NCBI GenBank assembly: GCA_030690165.1 | Contig: JAUYHF010000009.1 | Location: forward strand, 1-64,000 | Direction of reading: 5' to 3' | Origin: Deltaproteobacteria bacterium | GTDB taxonomy: Bacteria > Desulfobacterota > GWC2-55-46 > UBA9637 | Length of the DNA: 64,000 nt | Shown here: one piece after another, positions 24,728 through 35,011 of the stretch | Numbering within the stretch: the first letter of the stretch is position 1 | Layout of the letters: each line of letters begins with the position of its first letter | Translations under genes and position numbers: made by a program | The notes under the pieces: model-generated | The model's database searches: none | What the model was told of the DNA's origin: nothing | Seen by the model: only the letters and a program-made list of their open reading frames with translations

Positions 24728-26257
24728 TTATTTATTGCCGTTACTATAATAAAGACCCTTTTTATTATCGTATAATAGTTCACCTTTTTTCTGCCTTTCT
24801 GTTAACTCCGTTAATACAGTCTCAAAAAGCTTTTGCGCTGTATAGCGGCCAAATCGCGTCTCAGGTTCGCAACCTGGGGCACCAAGCGCAAGCCAACTAA
24901 GCAGTATCACCATACCAGTTGAACACCATCTGTTCTTTTTACTCAAAAGGTAACCATGTAATTCGTTAAAACTTATTGACTTCACAACGCCTTCCCAAGT
25001 TTCCCTGTGTGTTTCTTTAGCATGTGCAACATTATCTGGGGTTACATTTACGCCAAACAAGACAAACTCATCACTACTATCTTCATTATCTTCTATTAGC
25101 TTGACATGTCCCATCTTCACCTTTTTATTCCATTGTATAGAGAGACCGGTTTCTTCCAGAATCTCGCGCATAGCTGTTTTTATTAGACTATAATTGTCAA
25201 AAAGCTTATTCGGCGAGGACGCAGGCATATACCCGCCACCAAACACATGATAGCAACCAGCATATCGAGTGCCTTTTTTTCTTTTATGTAAATATATTTC
25301 CTTGTTTTCAACACAGAAAACAATAACGGTAGAGTAAATAACATTAGGCTTTTCCCCCCCTTCTTCTCTTAAGGCTGCAATTGTAGCATAATCGGTAGTG
25401 TAGTAATGCCACTTAGAATCTTCAATCTTTTTTGCAGAAATTGCATGAGGATCGTTTGGCCTTTTCTCATCTTCAAACTTTTTTTTCAGTTTGCCTATTT
25501 TTTGTTGATAATCATCTCCAAGCCATTCTTTTAACTTATCATCAAAATTAGGCACTTCATCAGACGCAGGAAGTAACGAAGGAATATCATCCAACTCTTT
25601 TATAAATTTTGCGGCCTTTAATTCATTACAAAAGAGTTTATTTAACTTTTTTATATAGTTCATTGCAACCTTAGGCGGTTCAAACCGATATATGGGAATT
25701 TGTTTGCCATGTTTAACTAATACGCTATCTTCAACGATGCCAATATTAGGCCTAGTTTCGCTATCAAAACTTTTGATATTATTATAAGTTTCTTTAGATA
25801 TAGCTAATTTATTTCTGTAACTTAGCCCCATTATCCGGAAAGCATTGTTAAGTGGTTTGCCAGCGAAATTCTCTCTATCATTTATATCTTTATAAATTAT
25901 GACATCGCCGCTATTAATACCAATCCTAATATTATATTTATTACATCTACAATATCCTTTGACTTCAAAATCGCATCGTTTGTGTTTACATTCTGGTTTT
26001 GTGTTGTTAGCGTCTATCTCCTTTAAAAGGTCAAATGCAAACCTTAATGGCAACTTATTACTCGGAGTTAAATCTTGAAAAATAACAGCCACGCCGTCTC
26101 CTGTTGGTAAAAGAGTCATTGTGTAAAGTTTCTTCATTTTTTCGAGATGTTCTGTGAATAGGTTGATTATTTTGAGTTGTGATACAGTATCTCTCAAAGA
26201 ATACTTTTCAATATCAACGGCAACGACATGAACATGTTTTATGTTTTGTTTCATCAT
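24728..26257 (-). CDS. Class III nucleotide cyclase-Nudix hydrolase fusion
   Basis: The 509-residue protein joins two enzymes. Residues about 8-195 resemble a class III adenylate/guanylate cyclase: metal-binding aspartates D15 (VDIEKYS) and D54 (PTGDGVAV), IRIGINSGDV, and the transition-state pair N137/R141 in LNNAFRI. A Cys-rich insert (C90, C95, C103, C105, with nearby His) may bind a metal. Residues about 305-440 are a Nudix domain with the core REILEETGL (364-372), though the leading G-x5-E half is altered by an insertion. A helical linker joins them. Neighbours are carB upstream and a DUF433/DUF5615 pair downstream. Possible roles are cyclic-nucleotide signalling with built-in turnover, or a Pycsar-like defence component; both are inferred. 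Confidence 0.75.
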   Translation of the reverse strand: MMKQNIKHVHVVAVDIEKYSLRDTVSQLKIINLFTEHLEKMKKLYTMTLLPTGDGVAVIFQDLTPSNKLPLRFAFDLLKEIDANNTKPECKHKRCDFEVKGYCRCNKYNIRIGINSGDVIIYKDINDRENFAGKPLNNAFRIMGLSYRNKLAISKETYNNIKSFDSETRPNIGIVEDSVLVKHGKQIPIYRFEPPKVAMNYIKKLNKLFCNELKAAKFIKELDDIPSLLPASDEVPNFDDKLKEWLGDDYQQKIGKLKKKFEDEKRPNDPHAISAKKIEDSKWHYYTTDYATIAALREEGGEKPNVIYSTVIVFCVENKEIYLHKRKKGTRYAGCYHVFGGGYMPASSPNKLFDNYSLIKTAMREILEETGLSIQWNKKVKMGHVKLIEDNEDSSDEFVLFGVNVTPDNVAHAKETHRETWEGVVKSISFNELHGYLLSKKNRWCSTGMVILLSWLALGAPGCEPETRFGRYTAQKLFETVLTELTERQKKGELLYDNKKGLYYSNGNK

Positions 26258-26409
26258 AGAGATATTCCCCTTAAAACACAGAGTGAATGGTGGTCACAGT
26301 CCATACTACGGGCTACAAGCCTTAAAGACAGACGGCAAGGCAAGGGAGTGTCAAGCCGTTATTTTTTGATATTTCCCCTTTTTTACATTGGCTAACACAG
26401 GTCAATGGG
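26258..26409. other. Short intergenic region carB to cyclase-Nudix
   Basis: About 150 bases with no gene. A minus-strand TTGACA occurs near 26348-26353, but no acceptable -10 lies at the right distance, so no promoter is called. Confidence 0.3.
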
Positions 26410-29400
26410 TTAACCCCTTGTCCCTGCTTCATGATATTCCTGTATCGACGTTACACCAAGCCCTTCTGTTATCAACGCGCCTATTCCGTGAGCTGCTGCC
26501 TTTGCTCCTGATACGGTGGTAAAATACGGAACGCTGTATACGAGCGCAGACCTTCTTATGGAATACGAATCCTTAACCGCCTTTATCCCGAATGATGTGT
26601 TGATGACCATAGCAATCTCTCCGCTTTTTATCTTATCAACTATATGAGGCCTGCCCTCTACGACCTTATACACAAATTCTGCATTAACCCCTTTTGCTTT
26701 CAGATGCTGGGCAGTCCCGCTTGTCGCTATGATTTTAAAACCCATAGACTCTAATTTCCTTGCAGCAGGTATAATCGCGTCTTTGTCATCGTCTTTAACA
26801 CTGATAAATACTGTGCCTTTTAAAGGGAGTTTTGCCCCTGCCGCAATCTGGGCCTTTGCAAATGCTCTCCCAAAATCTCTGTCTATCCCCATGACCTCGC
26901 CTGTTGATTTCATCTCAGGGCCAAGTATGGTATCAACTCCTGGAAATTTTATAAACGGGAATACCGATTCTTTTACCGATATATGTTCTGGCGCAGCCTC
27001 TTCTGTAAAACCCAGTTCTTTAAGCGTCTTGCCAAGCATAACCTTTGCAGCTATCTTTGCGAGCGGCCTTCCTATTGCCTTACTTACAAACGGAACAGTC
27101 CTGGATGCCCTTGGATTCACCTCAAGTATATAAACCGCATTATCCTTTACTGCGAACTGGACATTCATAAGCCCTATTACCTTTAGCTCCTTTGCAAGCG
27201 CATGTGCCTGCCTTCTAATATCTTCCATTACATCCAGGCTTAAGGAATACGGGGGAAGCGAACATGCCGAGTCGCCGGAATGGATGCCTGCCTCTTCAAT
27301 ATGCTCCATGATGCCGCCGATAACAACATCAGCGCCGTCGCTTACACAGTCAACATCAACCTCAATAGCATCGTTCAAAAAACGATCTGCATATATATCC
27401 AAGTCTTTGTCTGAAGAAATAATCAATTTCTTCAGATATTCATGTAATTCAGCTTGATTATAAACAATTGCCATAGCCCTACCACCTAACACATAAGATG
27501 GTCTAACAATAATTGGATAGTGAGTTTGTTCGGCGAGTCCATCAATTCCAGCATATATACCAATCTCAAATGCTTTTTTATTTGGTCTGATGTCAAAACC
27601 TTCAGGATAACGAAGCTCCAACTTATTCAATAGCTCACGAAATCTAAATCTATCTTCTGCAACATCAATGCTGTCAGAAGATGTTCCAAGAATGTTTACT
27701 CCAGCTTCTTTCAATGCTTTTGCCAATTTCAGCGGCGTCTGGCCGCCAAACTGCACAATAACGCCAAAAGGCTTTTCCTTATCAATTATGGCCATGACAT
27801 CCTCAAAGGTGAGAGGCTCAAAATACAGTCTGTCAGATGTATCGTAATCAGTTGAAACCGTCTCAGGATTGCAGTTCACCATTATGCTCTCAATCCCCTC
27901 TTCCTTGAGCGCAAATGACGCATGGACACAGCAATAATCAAATTCAATCCCCTGCCCGATTCGGTTCGGGCCGCTGCCGAGGATAACGACCTTTTTGCGG
28001 TTGGTGGGATTGGATTCGCAGTCTGACACAGGGATCGGGGAAAACTGACCCCTGACCCCCGACCCCTGACCCCTGGAATATGGTCTTTCATATGTTGAAT
28101 ACAGATACGGCGTGTGCGCCTCAAATTCTGCGCCGCATGTATCAACTGTCTTGTAAACAGGTCCAATGCCATATCCTTTTCTTATCTTCCTTACTTCGGT
28201 CTCGCTGGTATTTAAAAGTTGAGCGAGCCGTTTATCGGAAAACCCAAGTTCCTTTGCCTGCCATAAAAGTTCGGAGTTTTTCAATTCCGCAATCCGCAAT
28301 CCGCAATCCACAATCTCTTTTTCAAATTCCACAATATCCCTTATATTATTCAAAAACCATCTGTCAATCTTTGACAGGGCATATATCTCATCAACGGACA
28401 TACCGCATCTTAAGGCGTCCCCTATATACCAGAGCCTCTCCCAGTTTGGTATCCTCAGTTTCTCCTTAATTATTTCTATGTTTTCTTCTATCTTCTGGCT
28501 TCTGTCCTCTGTCTTCTTGGATTCAAACCCATAACTCCCTATCTCAAGCGACCTCATGGCCTTTTGCAGGGATTCTTTAAATGTCCTCCCTATGGCCATA
28601 GCCTCGCCAACTGACTTCATCTGCGTTGTAAGAGTTGCGTCTGCCTGCGGGAATTTTTCAAATGTAAATCTTGGAATCTTTGTAACCACATAATCTATGG
28701 TGGGCTCAAAACATGCAGGTGTCATCTTGGTTATGTCATTTGGAATTTCATCAAGTGTGTAGCCGACTGCCAATTTTGCCGCAATCTTTGCGATGGGAAA
28801 ACCTGTTGCCTTGCTCGCAAGCGCGGATGAGCGGGAGACCCTGGGGTTCATCTCTATCACATACATCTTGCCGTCAACAGGGTTCACTGAAAACTGTATA
28901 TTGGAGCCGCCTGTATCAACACCTATCTCCCTTATAATCTTTAAAGCAGCATCCCTCATTATCTGATATTCTTTGTCCGTCAGTGTTTGGGCAGGCGCAA
29001 CTGTGATGGAATCCCCTGTGTGCACGCCCATAGGATCAAAATTTTCAATGGAGCAAATAATCACCACATTGTCTTTCGTATCCCTCATTACCTCAAGCTC
29101 ATATTCCTTCCAGCCGATCACCGATTCTTCAATCAGAAGTTCACGGTAAGGGCTTGCATCAAGACCAAACTGAACCATTTCCTTAAACTCCTCAGCATTA
29201 TATGCAATGCCGCCGCCAGTGCCGCCGAGGGTAAACGATGGTCTTATGATGACAGGACAAGTCATCGTCTCTACTATGCTCAATGCATCCTGTAATGTCT
29301 TTGCATAACCGCTCCTCGGCACATTAAGGCCAATCATCTTCATTGCCTCCTTAAATAGTTCCCTGTCCTCCGCCTTTTTAATTGCATGGAGCTTTGCGCC

Positions 29401-29748
29401 TATGAGTTCAACACCATATTTTTCAAGGATACCGGACTCTGCAAGAATAACGGCAGTATTAAGCGCTGTCTGGCCGCCCATAGTTGGCAGCAACGCATCC
29501 GGTCTTTCCTTTTCAATTATCTTCTCAACTATCTCAGGCGTAATCGGTTCAATGTAGGTTCTGTCTGCCAGCCCCGGATCTGTCATTATTGTTGCCGGGT
29601 TTGAGTTTATAAGTATTACCTTATACCCTTCTTCCTTCAGCGCCTTGCACGCCTGTGTGCCTGAATAATCAAACTCGCAAGCCTGTCCTATGACAATAGG
29701 CCCGGCGCCAATGATTAAGATGCTTTTTATGTCAGTTCGTTTAGGCAA
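26410..29748 (-). CDS. carB: Carbamoyl-phosphate synthase large subunit
   Basis: CarB makes carbamoyl phosphate for pyrimidine and arginine synthesis using ammonia passed from CarA. The 1112-residue protein has two ATP-grasp halves ([10 protein letters not shown] in the first, [12 protein letters not shown] in the second), an oligomerisation domain between them, and a C-terminal MGS-like allosteric domain. It is longer than the usual 1060-1080 residues because three heptamer-repeat tracts in and after the oligomerisation domain add non-conserved segments ([36 protein letters not shown]). The small-subunit gene carA lies 4 kb away, separated by toxin-type genes and a phosphorylase. Confidence 0.96.
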   Translation of the reverse strand: MPKRTDIKSILIIGAGPIVIGQACEFDYSGTQACKALKEEGYKVILINSNPATIMTDPGLADRTYIEPITPEIVEKIIEKERPDALLPTMGGQTALNTAVILAESGILEKYGVELIGAKLHAIKKAEDRELFKEAMKMIGLNVPRSGYAKTLQDALSIVETMTCPVIIRPSFTLGGTGGGIAYNAEEFKEMVQFGLDASPYRELLIEESVIGWKEYELEVMRDTKDNVVIICSIENFDPMGVHTGDSITVAPAQTLTDKEYQIMRDAALKIIREIGVDTGGSNIQFSVNPVDGKMYVIEMNPRVSRSSALASKATGFPIAKIAAKLAVGYTLDEIPNDITKMTPACFEPTIDYVVTKIPRFTFEKFPQADATLTTQMKSVGEAMAIGRTFKESLQKAMRSLEIGSYGFESKKTEDRSQKIEENIEIIKEKLRIPNWERLWYIGDALRCGMSVDEIYALSKIDRWFLNNIRDIVEFEKEIVDCGLRIAELKNSELLWQAKELGFSDKRLAQLLNTSETEVRKIRKGYGIGPVYKTVDTCGAEFEAHTPYLYSTYERPYSRGQGSGVRGQFSPIPVSDCESNPTNRKKVVILGSGPNRIGQGIEFDYCCVHASFALKEEGIESIMVNCNPETVSTDYDTSDRLYFEPLTFEDVMAIIDKEKPFGVIVQFGGQTPLKLAKALKEAGVNILGTSSDSIDVAEDRFRFRELLNKLELRYPEGFDIRPNKKAFEIGIYAGIDGLAEQTHYPIIVRPSYVLGGRAMAIVYNQAELHEYLKKLIISSDKDLDIYADRFLNDAIEVDVDCVSDGADVVIGGIMEHIEEAGIHSGDSACSLPPYSLSLDVMEDIRRQAHALAKELKVIGLMNVQFAVKDNAVYILEVNPRASRTVPFVSKAIGRPLAKIAAKVMLGKTLKELGFTEEAAPEHISVKESVFPFIKFPGVDTILGPEMKSTGEVMGIDRDFGRAFAKAQIAAGAKLPLKGTVFISVKDDDKDAIIPAARKLESMGFKIIATSGTAQHLKAKGVNAEFVYKVVEGRPHIVDKIKSGEIAMVINTSFGIKAVKDSYSIRRSALVYSVPYFTTVSGAKAAAHGIGALITEGLGVTSIQEYHEAGTRG
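28045..28076. repeat. Heptamer tandem repeat inside carB (1)
   Basis: Four and a half 7-bp units (CTGACCC, CTGACCC, CCGACCC, CTGACCC), translated on the minus strand as [10 protein letters not shown], just before the second ATP-grasp half. Confidence 0.85.
28284..28317. repeat. Heptamer tandem repeat inside carB (2)
   Basis: Units ATTCCGC, AATCCGC, AATCCGC, AATCCAC and a partial copy, translated as [10 protein letters not shown] within the oligomerisation domain. Confidence 0.8.
28485..28519. repeat. Heptamer tandem repeat inside carB (3)
   Basis: Units CTTCTAT, CTTCTGG, CTTCTGT, CCTCTGT, CTTCTTG, translated as [13 protein letters not shown] after the first ATP-grasp half. Confidence 0.75.
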
Positions 29749-29812
29749 AATGAACTCCTTGTGCTTTTTGTATCAGTCTTACAAAATACCGTTGGGTTGA
29801 TGAAACCACTCG

Positions 29813-30130
29813 CTAAATGTCTACCTGGTCTATTTTGCGCCGTTCTTCTGCCAACTCTTTAAACTTTTTTTCGTCTAGTTTACCTGCTTCAGCGGCAGAG
29901 AGTAGATTAAGGTAATAGCTGGCCAAAGCTGGCAGTGAAGTAATAAAATTGGGGCGGTCTTTAAAAACTGTGGTTTGTCCTTGATAGTCAGCGGTTGCCA
30001 TTTCAAATGCTAATTTTCGCATATCACGTTTGTAGCTCCACTTCTCCTTCAACCAAAGAGTCACGATAGTTGTTCCAGAACCAATCAATGCTCCTACGAG
30101 ACCAATGATGAGCGGTATCCATTCTTGCAT
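29813..30130 (-). CDS. Small single-span membrane protein, unknown function
   Basis: From the ATG at 30130 (strong ribosome-binding site CAGGAGGAAAA) the protein is 105 residues. One N-terminal transmembrane helix (WIPLIIGLVGALIGSGTTIVTLW) is followed by a basic, helical cytoplasmic part ending EERRKIDQVDI. A longer reading frame to 30238 is rejected because it has no ribosome-binding site and a low-quality N-terminus. It resembles small membrane-anchored hypothetical proteins found near mobile or defence genes, but I do not recognise the family. It sits between carB and the TumE-like pair. Confidence 0.6.
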   Translation of the reverse strand: MQEWIPLIIGLVGALIGSGTTIVTLWLKEKWSYKRDMRKLAFEMATADYQGQTTVFKDRPNFITSLPALASYYLNLLSAAEAGKLDEKKFKELAEERRKIDQVDI

Positions 30131-30276
30131 TTTTCCTCCTGTTGTTGCTTGGCGGACATTATCTTCTCTTTTATACCTATAGGCACCTTTTAACCACGTA
30201 GATTTGGTTGAGCAACGCGAAACCCAACCCGCTCCCAAATATTCCAGCGGGACAAAACCCCTACATCCTACATTAG

Positions 30277-30642
30277 TTACGAGTCATTTTTCTTTTTGCC
30301 CGCCGAAATCCTATCGCTTACCACCTTTAATATCTCCCTGATGTTCCATTCATGCGATTCCGTTATTTCGCCGGAAATATGCCTGTGGTGCGGATAAGTC
30401 GGGACTTCCTTGTGGTGATGAGAATTATCCCATCTTGATATCAGATTGCCTTCAACATCCTGCCAGTGATAAGAATATTTTCTTCTGCCGTCCAAAAAGA
30501 GATAGTCTCTGATATGCAGAACAGATTCGTTTACAAACCGAATCTTCGCCGCAAATGACATGCCGGAACCGTATCTCTTGTGTTCCAAGACAGAGAAACT
30601 GGCGACGATATCTGAAAACTCCTCTATTGTCTTATAAAACAT
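30277..30642 (-). CDS. TumE-family (DUF6516) toxin
   Basis: The 121-residue protein has the DUF6516/TumE layout: an N-terminal helix, strands with LHIRDYLFLDGRRKYSYHWQ, then a conserved His-rich block (RWDNSHHHKEVPTYPHHRH) and a C-terminal helix. Databases name this family a type II toxin; its mechanism is not well established. It overlaps the upstream partner by 11 bases, indicating coupled translation. Confidence 0.75.
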   Translation of the reverse strand: MFYKTIEEFSDIVASFSVLEHKRYGSGMSFAAKIRFVNESVLHIRDYLFLDGRRKYSYHWQDVEGNLISRWDNSHHHKEVPTYPHHRHISGEITESHEWNIREILKVVSDRISAGKKKNDS

Positions 30643-30937
30643 TCTTCAACTCTTTCAGTTTCCCTTCCCAGTAGTCCTTTCCCTCTTGTGCAAATTTCCA
30701 CGCCATCAAGTCGTCATATTGCGCGAAATCCTCTTCCCCTGCCTCATATTCTCTATTAAAGTTATCGAATCCTTTGCCATACTTTTTCTCAAAATGCTCC
30801 ACCTCTTCGGAAAAATTAGAGACCTTGCAAACAATCTCTGTCATAACCGTGTCTTTTATCAAATCTTCAACCCCTTTAAATTCAAGCTCCCGAATAATGT
30901 TTTTAATCTTTTCATTAATCACAATTTCTGTTTTCAT
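30632..30937 (-). CDS. Putative antitoxin partner of the TumE-like toxin
   Basis: The 101-residue acidic, helical protein (KIKNIIRELEFKGVEDLIKDTVMTEI..., NREYEAGEEDFAQYDDLMAWKF) precedes and overlaps the toxin gene. A good ribosome-binding site (GGGAGGTTGACTA) precedes its ATG. No helix-turn-helix is evident, so DNA binding is uncertain. The antitoxin role is inferred from position. Confidence 0.6.
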   Translation of the reverse strand: MKTEIVINEKIKNIIRELEFKGVEDLIKDTVMTEIVCKVSNFSEEVEHFEKKYGKGFDNFNREYEAGEEDFAQYDDLMAWKFAQEGKDYWEGKLKELKNVL

Positions 30938-31026
30938 TAGTCAACCTCCCGAATATTTTTTACGCGAGCCGTCCTTCCGCTCTTGTTTCTGATTCGTTTA
31001 TAAAATATTAAATATTATTCTTTATC

Positions 31027-31902
31027 CTACTCAACACCGATTTTCCAAACACCCTTTTCTAAAAAAGCCTCAATGGTTTGTCTATTGGCTTTATTTATAA
31101 GATTCGAATGTGAAAGTTTATTGTTCTTTGCATAGCCGGCAAGGGTAATGATTTTTTTACCTTCCAAATACGTCAATCGTTTATGATAACTATTCGTAAG
31201 CGCTTTTCCCACTATTTCTTCCATGATGGCGGTCTTGCCTTTTTCATCAAATTCTTTAAATTCTTCGTAATATTTTTTCCTATCAATAAATTTTATATTT
31301 ATCGGAACAAATCCTTCCCGTATCAACAAATAATTATTAATGACACGTCCAATACGACCGTTACCGTCAACAAAAGGATGAACATACTCAAAAGTAAGGT
31401 GTAATTTTGCTATACGCTTGATGATATTTTTATGACTTGTGGCATTATACTCTGCCAGCATTTTTTCAAGACGATCCGTTATCTCTTTCGGATTGGGCGC
31501 AATATGATTCCCGACACGAACATATTCATTATTATTTCTGAACCTTCCGGCAATATCGTCACGGATATTTGAAATCAACATCTTGTGAAGTAATAAAATT
31601 ACCTCAAGAATAAGTTCTCGTTCATTAGCCCTTTTATCTATGTATGATACAACTTGCGCAAGGTTCTTTGCTTCAAAGATTTCTCGTTCGGTGATAAATC
31701 TATCCAAATCAATTTGAAGAAGTATCTTTTCAGTTTCTTCAAGGGTAAGCGTGCTGTTCTCTATAGCATTTGAGTTATATACCTGTTCAGCAACTTCAGT
31801 TTCGGCAATGAGTTTAATAAGAGCATCTTTGCCTATGGACGCTTTATAGTATCTCTCGCGAAGAGAATTTACCTTATTAAAAACATTAAGTGTTTTTGCC
31901 AT
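31027..31902 (-). CDS. Fic-family AMP-transferase with N-terminal inhibitory motif
   Basis: The 291-residue protein has the Fic catalytic motif HPFVDGNGRIGR. In its N-terminal region it has the inhibitory-helix signature S-x3-E-N (SNAIEN), making it a class II Fic protein. Such proteins usually transfer AMP from ATP to a protein side chain. The last 55 residues resemble a small winged-helix DNA-binding tail, seen in Fic proteins that bind their own promoter. The promoter overlaps three copies of TTTTCACGGTT-like sites, fitting autoregulation. The predicted transcription start coincides with the ATG. Its substrate is unknown. Confidence 0.88.
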   Translation of the reverse strand: MAKTLNVFNKVNSLRERYYKASIGKDALIKLIAETEVAEQVYNSNAIENSTLTLEETEKILLQIDLDRFITEREIFEAKNLAQVVSYIDKRANERELILEVILLLHKMLISNIRDDIAGRFRNNNEYVRVGNHIAPNPKEITDRLEKMLAEYNATSHKNIIKRIAKLHLTFEYVHPFVDGNGRIGRVINNYLLIREGFVPINIKFIDRKKYYEEFKEFDEKGKTAIMEEIVGKALTNSYHKRLTYLEGKKIITLAGYAKNNKLSHSNLINKANRQTIEAFLEKGVWKIGVE

Positions 31903-31908
31903 ACACTC

Positions 31909-31981
31909 ATATTACAGTTATTTTCACTGTTTTGTCAATATAACCGTGAAAATTTGCCTTAAAACACATATTTTCACGGTT
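31909..31981 (-). promoter_or_regulatory. Fic promoter with three operator-like repeats
   Basis: On the minus strand TTGACA (31933-31938) and TAATAT (31909-31914) are 18 bases apart. The motif TTTTCACGGTT occurs at 31971-31981, its exact reverse complement at 31942-31952, and a one-mismatch copy (TTTTCACTGTT) at 31921-31931. The last lies between -35 and -10 and the middle one just upstream of -35, ideal for repression. The start of transcription would be at or next to the ATG. Confidence 0.7.
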
Positions 31982-32117
31982 TTGGCGTACAAGCCTGACT
32001 ACTTAGGCAATCCATCCTTCCTCCATGAGCGCATAAATCTTTTTCACATCCATTCTTGAACATCTGCTCCACACTGTTTTAATCTTTCTGAACTTTCTGA
32101 TTAAAGGAAGAAAATTT
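31982..32117 (-). other. Intergenic region with a possible gene remnant
   Basis: Between the phosphorylase stop and the Fic promoter the minus strand can be read, in a different frame from the phosphorylase, as [20 protein letters not shown] followed by SRMDVKKIYALMEEGWIA and a TAA at 32003-32005. It has no start codon of its own. It looks protein-like, but I do not recognise the family; it may be the 3' remnant of a small gene. Confidence 0.3.
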
Positions 32118-33779
32118 TCAAAAATATGCCTTCAACACATACTCCTGCATCATACGATGAGTATTGAAAAAGGAGCCGTTAAGGGCAATAGAGTAACGCA
32201 TAATTTCAATAAAATAATTACGATTATGATAGAAAGTGGGGATAACAATGTTTTCCAGTTTTTCGTACAGGGATGCGGCATCCTTAGCATGGTCCGATTC
32301 TCCCATTGCCCAGCCTGTTATTCCCTCTATATGCCCTTCAACCCACCATCCATCAAGCACGCTCAGACTTGGTACGCCGTTCATTGCCGCCTTCATACCG
32401 CTCGTGCCCGATGCTTCCATTGGAGGCTGAGGCGTATTAAGCCACACATCAACTCCGGCAACAACCTTCTTTGCAAGGTCCATATTGTAATCCTGAAGAT
32501 AAACTATCTTTATCTTATCTTGCAAAGACTTTGCGGCATCAAATATTCGCTTGATAATCTCCTTGCCGCCTTGATCTCGCGGGTGGGCTTTACCAGAATA
32601 AATGAACTGAAGCGGCCCCGCATTCAGAGCGATTTTTTCCAATCTCCCCATGTCTTCAAAAAGGATTGCTCCTCTCTTATAGCTCGCGGAACGGCGGGCA
32701 AAACCTATAGTAAGAATATTTTCGTCCATATCTACACCTGTTTCATTCTTCACATAATCAAAGAGGTTTCTTTTAGATTCTGTATGTGCCTTCATGATAT
32801 CCTCTACTGGAATGCCAAGGGCTGCACGAAGACTAAAATTATCTTCTTTCCATTCAGGTATAAAGAGGTTAAATAGTTCCTGGAATGGCTCTGAAACCCA
32901 TGTGGCTGCGTGAACGCCATTAGTGATGGCATCAATCTCATATCCGGCAAACATAAGCCTTGAAACTTCACCATGTTTTTTAGCAACACCATTTACATAA
33001 CTGCTCATGTTGAGAGCAAGATAGGTCATATTGAAAAGCCCTTCATAAACGGCAAGAGATTCAATGGAAGAAAGTATTTCAGGAATTCCTAAAACACGTC
33101 GTAAGATGTCCAGAGGAAACTTGTCATGTCCTGCAAGTACCGGTGTATGGGTGGTAAATATGCATTTCCCCCGCACCGCCTCAACCTGTGATTCAGAAAC
33201 TCCTTTCCTCTCCCTTTCTTCCCTAAGGAGCTCAAGGGTGAGAAACGCTGCATGCCCTTCATTCATGTGAAACCGCGATATATTGTCATAACCAAGGGCA
33301 CGAAGCATCTTGACACCGCCTATGCCAAGAATAACCTCCTGGCACAGACGATAATACTCATCGCCGCCGTAAAGATGGTCAGTAAGCCTTCTATCCCATT
33401 CAGTGTTTTCAGGCAGGTTGGCATCAAGAAAATATACCGGCGCAGTGAAACCGGATATACCCTGCACAGTATACCTCCATGCCCGAAGTTTTACCTTTCT
33501 CCCTTCAAGAAAAATACTCACCCTTTGCGGTATCTCTTCAAGAAATTCCTCAACAAACCTGCCAACAGGCTCTTCATGCTGCCACCCGTTTTCATCAATC
33601 CTCTGCCTGAAATAACCCTTCCTGTATATTAGTGTAATTGCCACCATAGGCACTTTCAGATCAGCCCCTGACCTTATAGTGTCTCCTGCAAGAATGCCAA
33701 GCCCGCCGCTGTAAGTGGGCATACTGTTATCAATCCCAATTTCCATGGAAAAGTAGGCAATACTTCTCTGCTGGTTCAT
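32118..33779 (-). CDS. glgP: Alpha-glucan (glycogen) phosphorylase, short type
   Basis: The 553-residue enzyme releases glucose 1-phosphate from alpha-1,4-glucans with pyridoxal phosphate. It has the short-form start ([28 protein letters not shown]), [11 protein letters not shown], and the PLP region [19 protein letters not shown] with the cofactor lysine near residue 463. It is shorter than the E. coli enzyme and resembles the archaeal/Thermotoga-type alpha-glucan phosphorylase. It lies between Fic and carA in the same direction, with no clear functional tie to either. Confidence 0.93.
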   Translation of the reverse strand: MNQQRSIAYFSMEIGIDNSMPTYSGGLGILAGDTIRSGADLKVPMVAITLIYRKGYFRQRIDENGWQHEEPVGRFVEEFLEEIPQRVSIFLEGRKVKLRAWRYTVQGISGFTAPVYFLDANLPENTEWDRRLTDHLYGGDEYYRLCQEVILGIGGVKMLRALGYDNISRFHMNEGHAAFLTLELLREERERKGVSESQVEAVRGKCIFTTHTPVLAGHDKFPLDILRRVLGIPEILSSIESLAVYEGLFNMTYLALNMSSYVNGVAKKHGEVSRLMFAGYEIDAITNGVHAATWVSEPFQELFNLFIPEWKEDNFSLRAALGIPVEDIMKAHTESKRNLFDYVKNETGVDMDENILTIGFARRSASYKRGAILFEDMGRLEKIALNAGPLQFIYSGKAHPRDQGGKEIIKRIFDAAKSLQDKIKIVYLQDYNMDLAKKVVAGVDVWLNTPQPPMEASGTSGMKAAMNGVPSLSVLDGWWVEGHIEGITGWAMGESDHAKDAASLYEKLENIVIPTFYHNRNYFIEIMRYSIALNGSFFNTHRMMQEYVLKAYF

Positions 33780-33867
33780 TTCTAATCTCCTTCCGGCCTT
33801 TTATGCGAAATCATATCAAAGAAAACAACCCTGCCTGAGGAGAATTTCATATATATGCTTTTGAAAC

Positions 33868-35004
33868 TCACTTTCCATCCATCATGTCTGTAAAACGTTT
33901 AAAGAGATACGAAGAATCATGCGGCCCCGGCGATGCCTCAGGATGATACTGCACGGAAAAAATCGGCAGCTTTGTGTGAGCAAATCCCTCAACAGTTTTA
34001 TCATTCAGATTTATGTGCGTCAACTCTGCTATGCCTTTTAGTGAATCCACATCAACTGCAAAGCCGTGGTTCTGCGCAGTAATCTCTACCTTTTTGGTAG
34101 TCAAATCCATGACAGGCTGGTTTCCGCCGTGATGTCCGAATTTGAGTTTATAAGTCTTTCCACCTAAAGCCAACCCAAGTATCTGATGACCGAGGCAGAT
34201 GCCGAATATTGGCTTTTTGCCGATAAGCTTCCTTGTGCTCTCAATGACGTATGAGACAGCATCAGGGTCGCCAGGGCCGTTTGAGAGGAGTATGCCGTCG
34301 GGATTCATCTTCAAAACCTCTTCTGCAGGCGTAAACGCAGGCACAATAGTTACTTCATAACCAACATTAATAAGATTTCGCAATATATTGAATTTAATGC
34401 CAAAATCATAGACAACTACTTTATGCCGTGATGCGTGATGTGTGGTGCGTGATGCGTAACCTCCTTCTAAGTCCCAGAGACCCTGCTCCCATTTATACGG
34501 CTCTTTGCATGTTACTTCCTTTACAAGGTCAAGGCCTGTCATTTGAGGAAACGTCTTTGCCTTTTTAACAAGGCTTGCAGCGTCTAAATCCAGAGTTGAT
34601 ATAACGCCGTTCATTGCGCCGTTATCCCGCAGATGTTTTGTAAGCGCCCTTGTATCTATGCCCTGTATGCCAACCACATTATTTTTTTTGAGGTAACTGT
34701 CTATTGTTTCTTTTGCGCGCCAGTTGCTCGGATAATTACAAGATTCCCTTACAATAAAACCCTCAAGCCAGAGTCTGTTTGACTCTATATCCTCTTCATC
34801 CACCCCGTAATTCCCTATCTGCGTATAGGTCATGGCAACCATCTGCCCTTTGTAAGACGGATCAGTAAGAACCTCCTGATACCCGTACATGGAGGTGTTG
34901 AAAACCACCTCGCCTATCGCCTCCCCTTCTGCGCCAAAGGAATAGCCCTCAAATATAGTGCCATCCGCAAGTGCAAGGATTGCTTTTTTCTTAGATAATG
35001 TCAT
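33868..35004 (-). CDS. carA: Carbamoyl-phosphate synthase small subunit
   Basis: CarA releases ammonia from glutamine for CarB. The 378-residue protein has the N-terminal CPSase domain ([20 protein letters not shown]) and a class I glutamine amidotransferase domain with the nucleophile Cys in FGICLGHQ and the His/Glu pair in [13 protein letters not shown] heptamer repeat (34427-34454) is translated as [12 protein letters not shown] at the domain junction. It follows purC by seven bases, linking pyrimidine and purine synthesis in one transcript. Confidence 0.95.
   Translation of the reverse strand: MTLSKKKAILALADGTIFEGYSFGAEGEAIGEVVFNTSMYGYQEVLTDPSYKGQMVAMTYTQIGNYGVDEEDIESNRLWLEGFIVRESCNYPSNWRAKETIDSYLKKNNVVGIQGIDTRALTKHLRDNGAMNGVISTLDLDAASLVKKAKTFPQMTGLDLVKEVTCKEPYKWEQGLWDLEGGYASRTTHHASRHKVVVYDFGIKFNILRNLINVGYEVTIVPAFTPAEEVLKMNPDGILLSNGPGDPDAVSYVIESTRKLIGKKPIFGICLGHQILGLALGGKTYKLKFGHHGGNQPVMDLTTKKVEITAQNHGFAVDVDSLKGIAELTHINLNDKTVEGFAHTKLPIFSVQYHPEASPGPHDSSYLFKRFTDMMDGK
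34427..34454. repeat. Heptamer tandem repeat inside carA
   Basis: Units CGTGATG, CGTGATG, TGTGGTG, CGTGATG, translated on the minus strand as a His/Ser/Arg-rich linker between the two CarA domains. Confidence 0.85.
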
Positions 35005-35011
35005 AAATTCC

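Noticed and set aside
29813-30238. 141-residue version of the small membrane protein
   Set aside because: The ATG at 30130 has a strong ribosome-binding site directly upstream, and the extra N-terminal residues are not membrane-protein-like.
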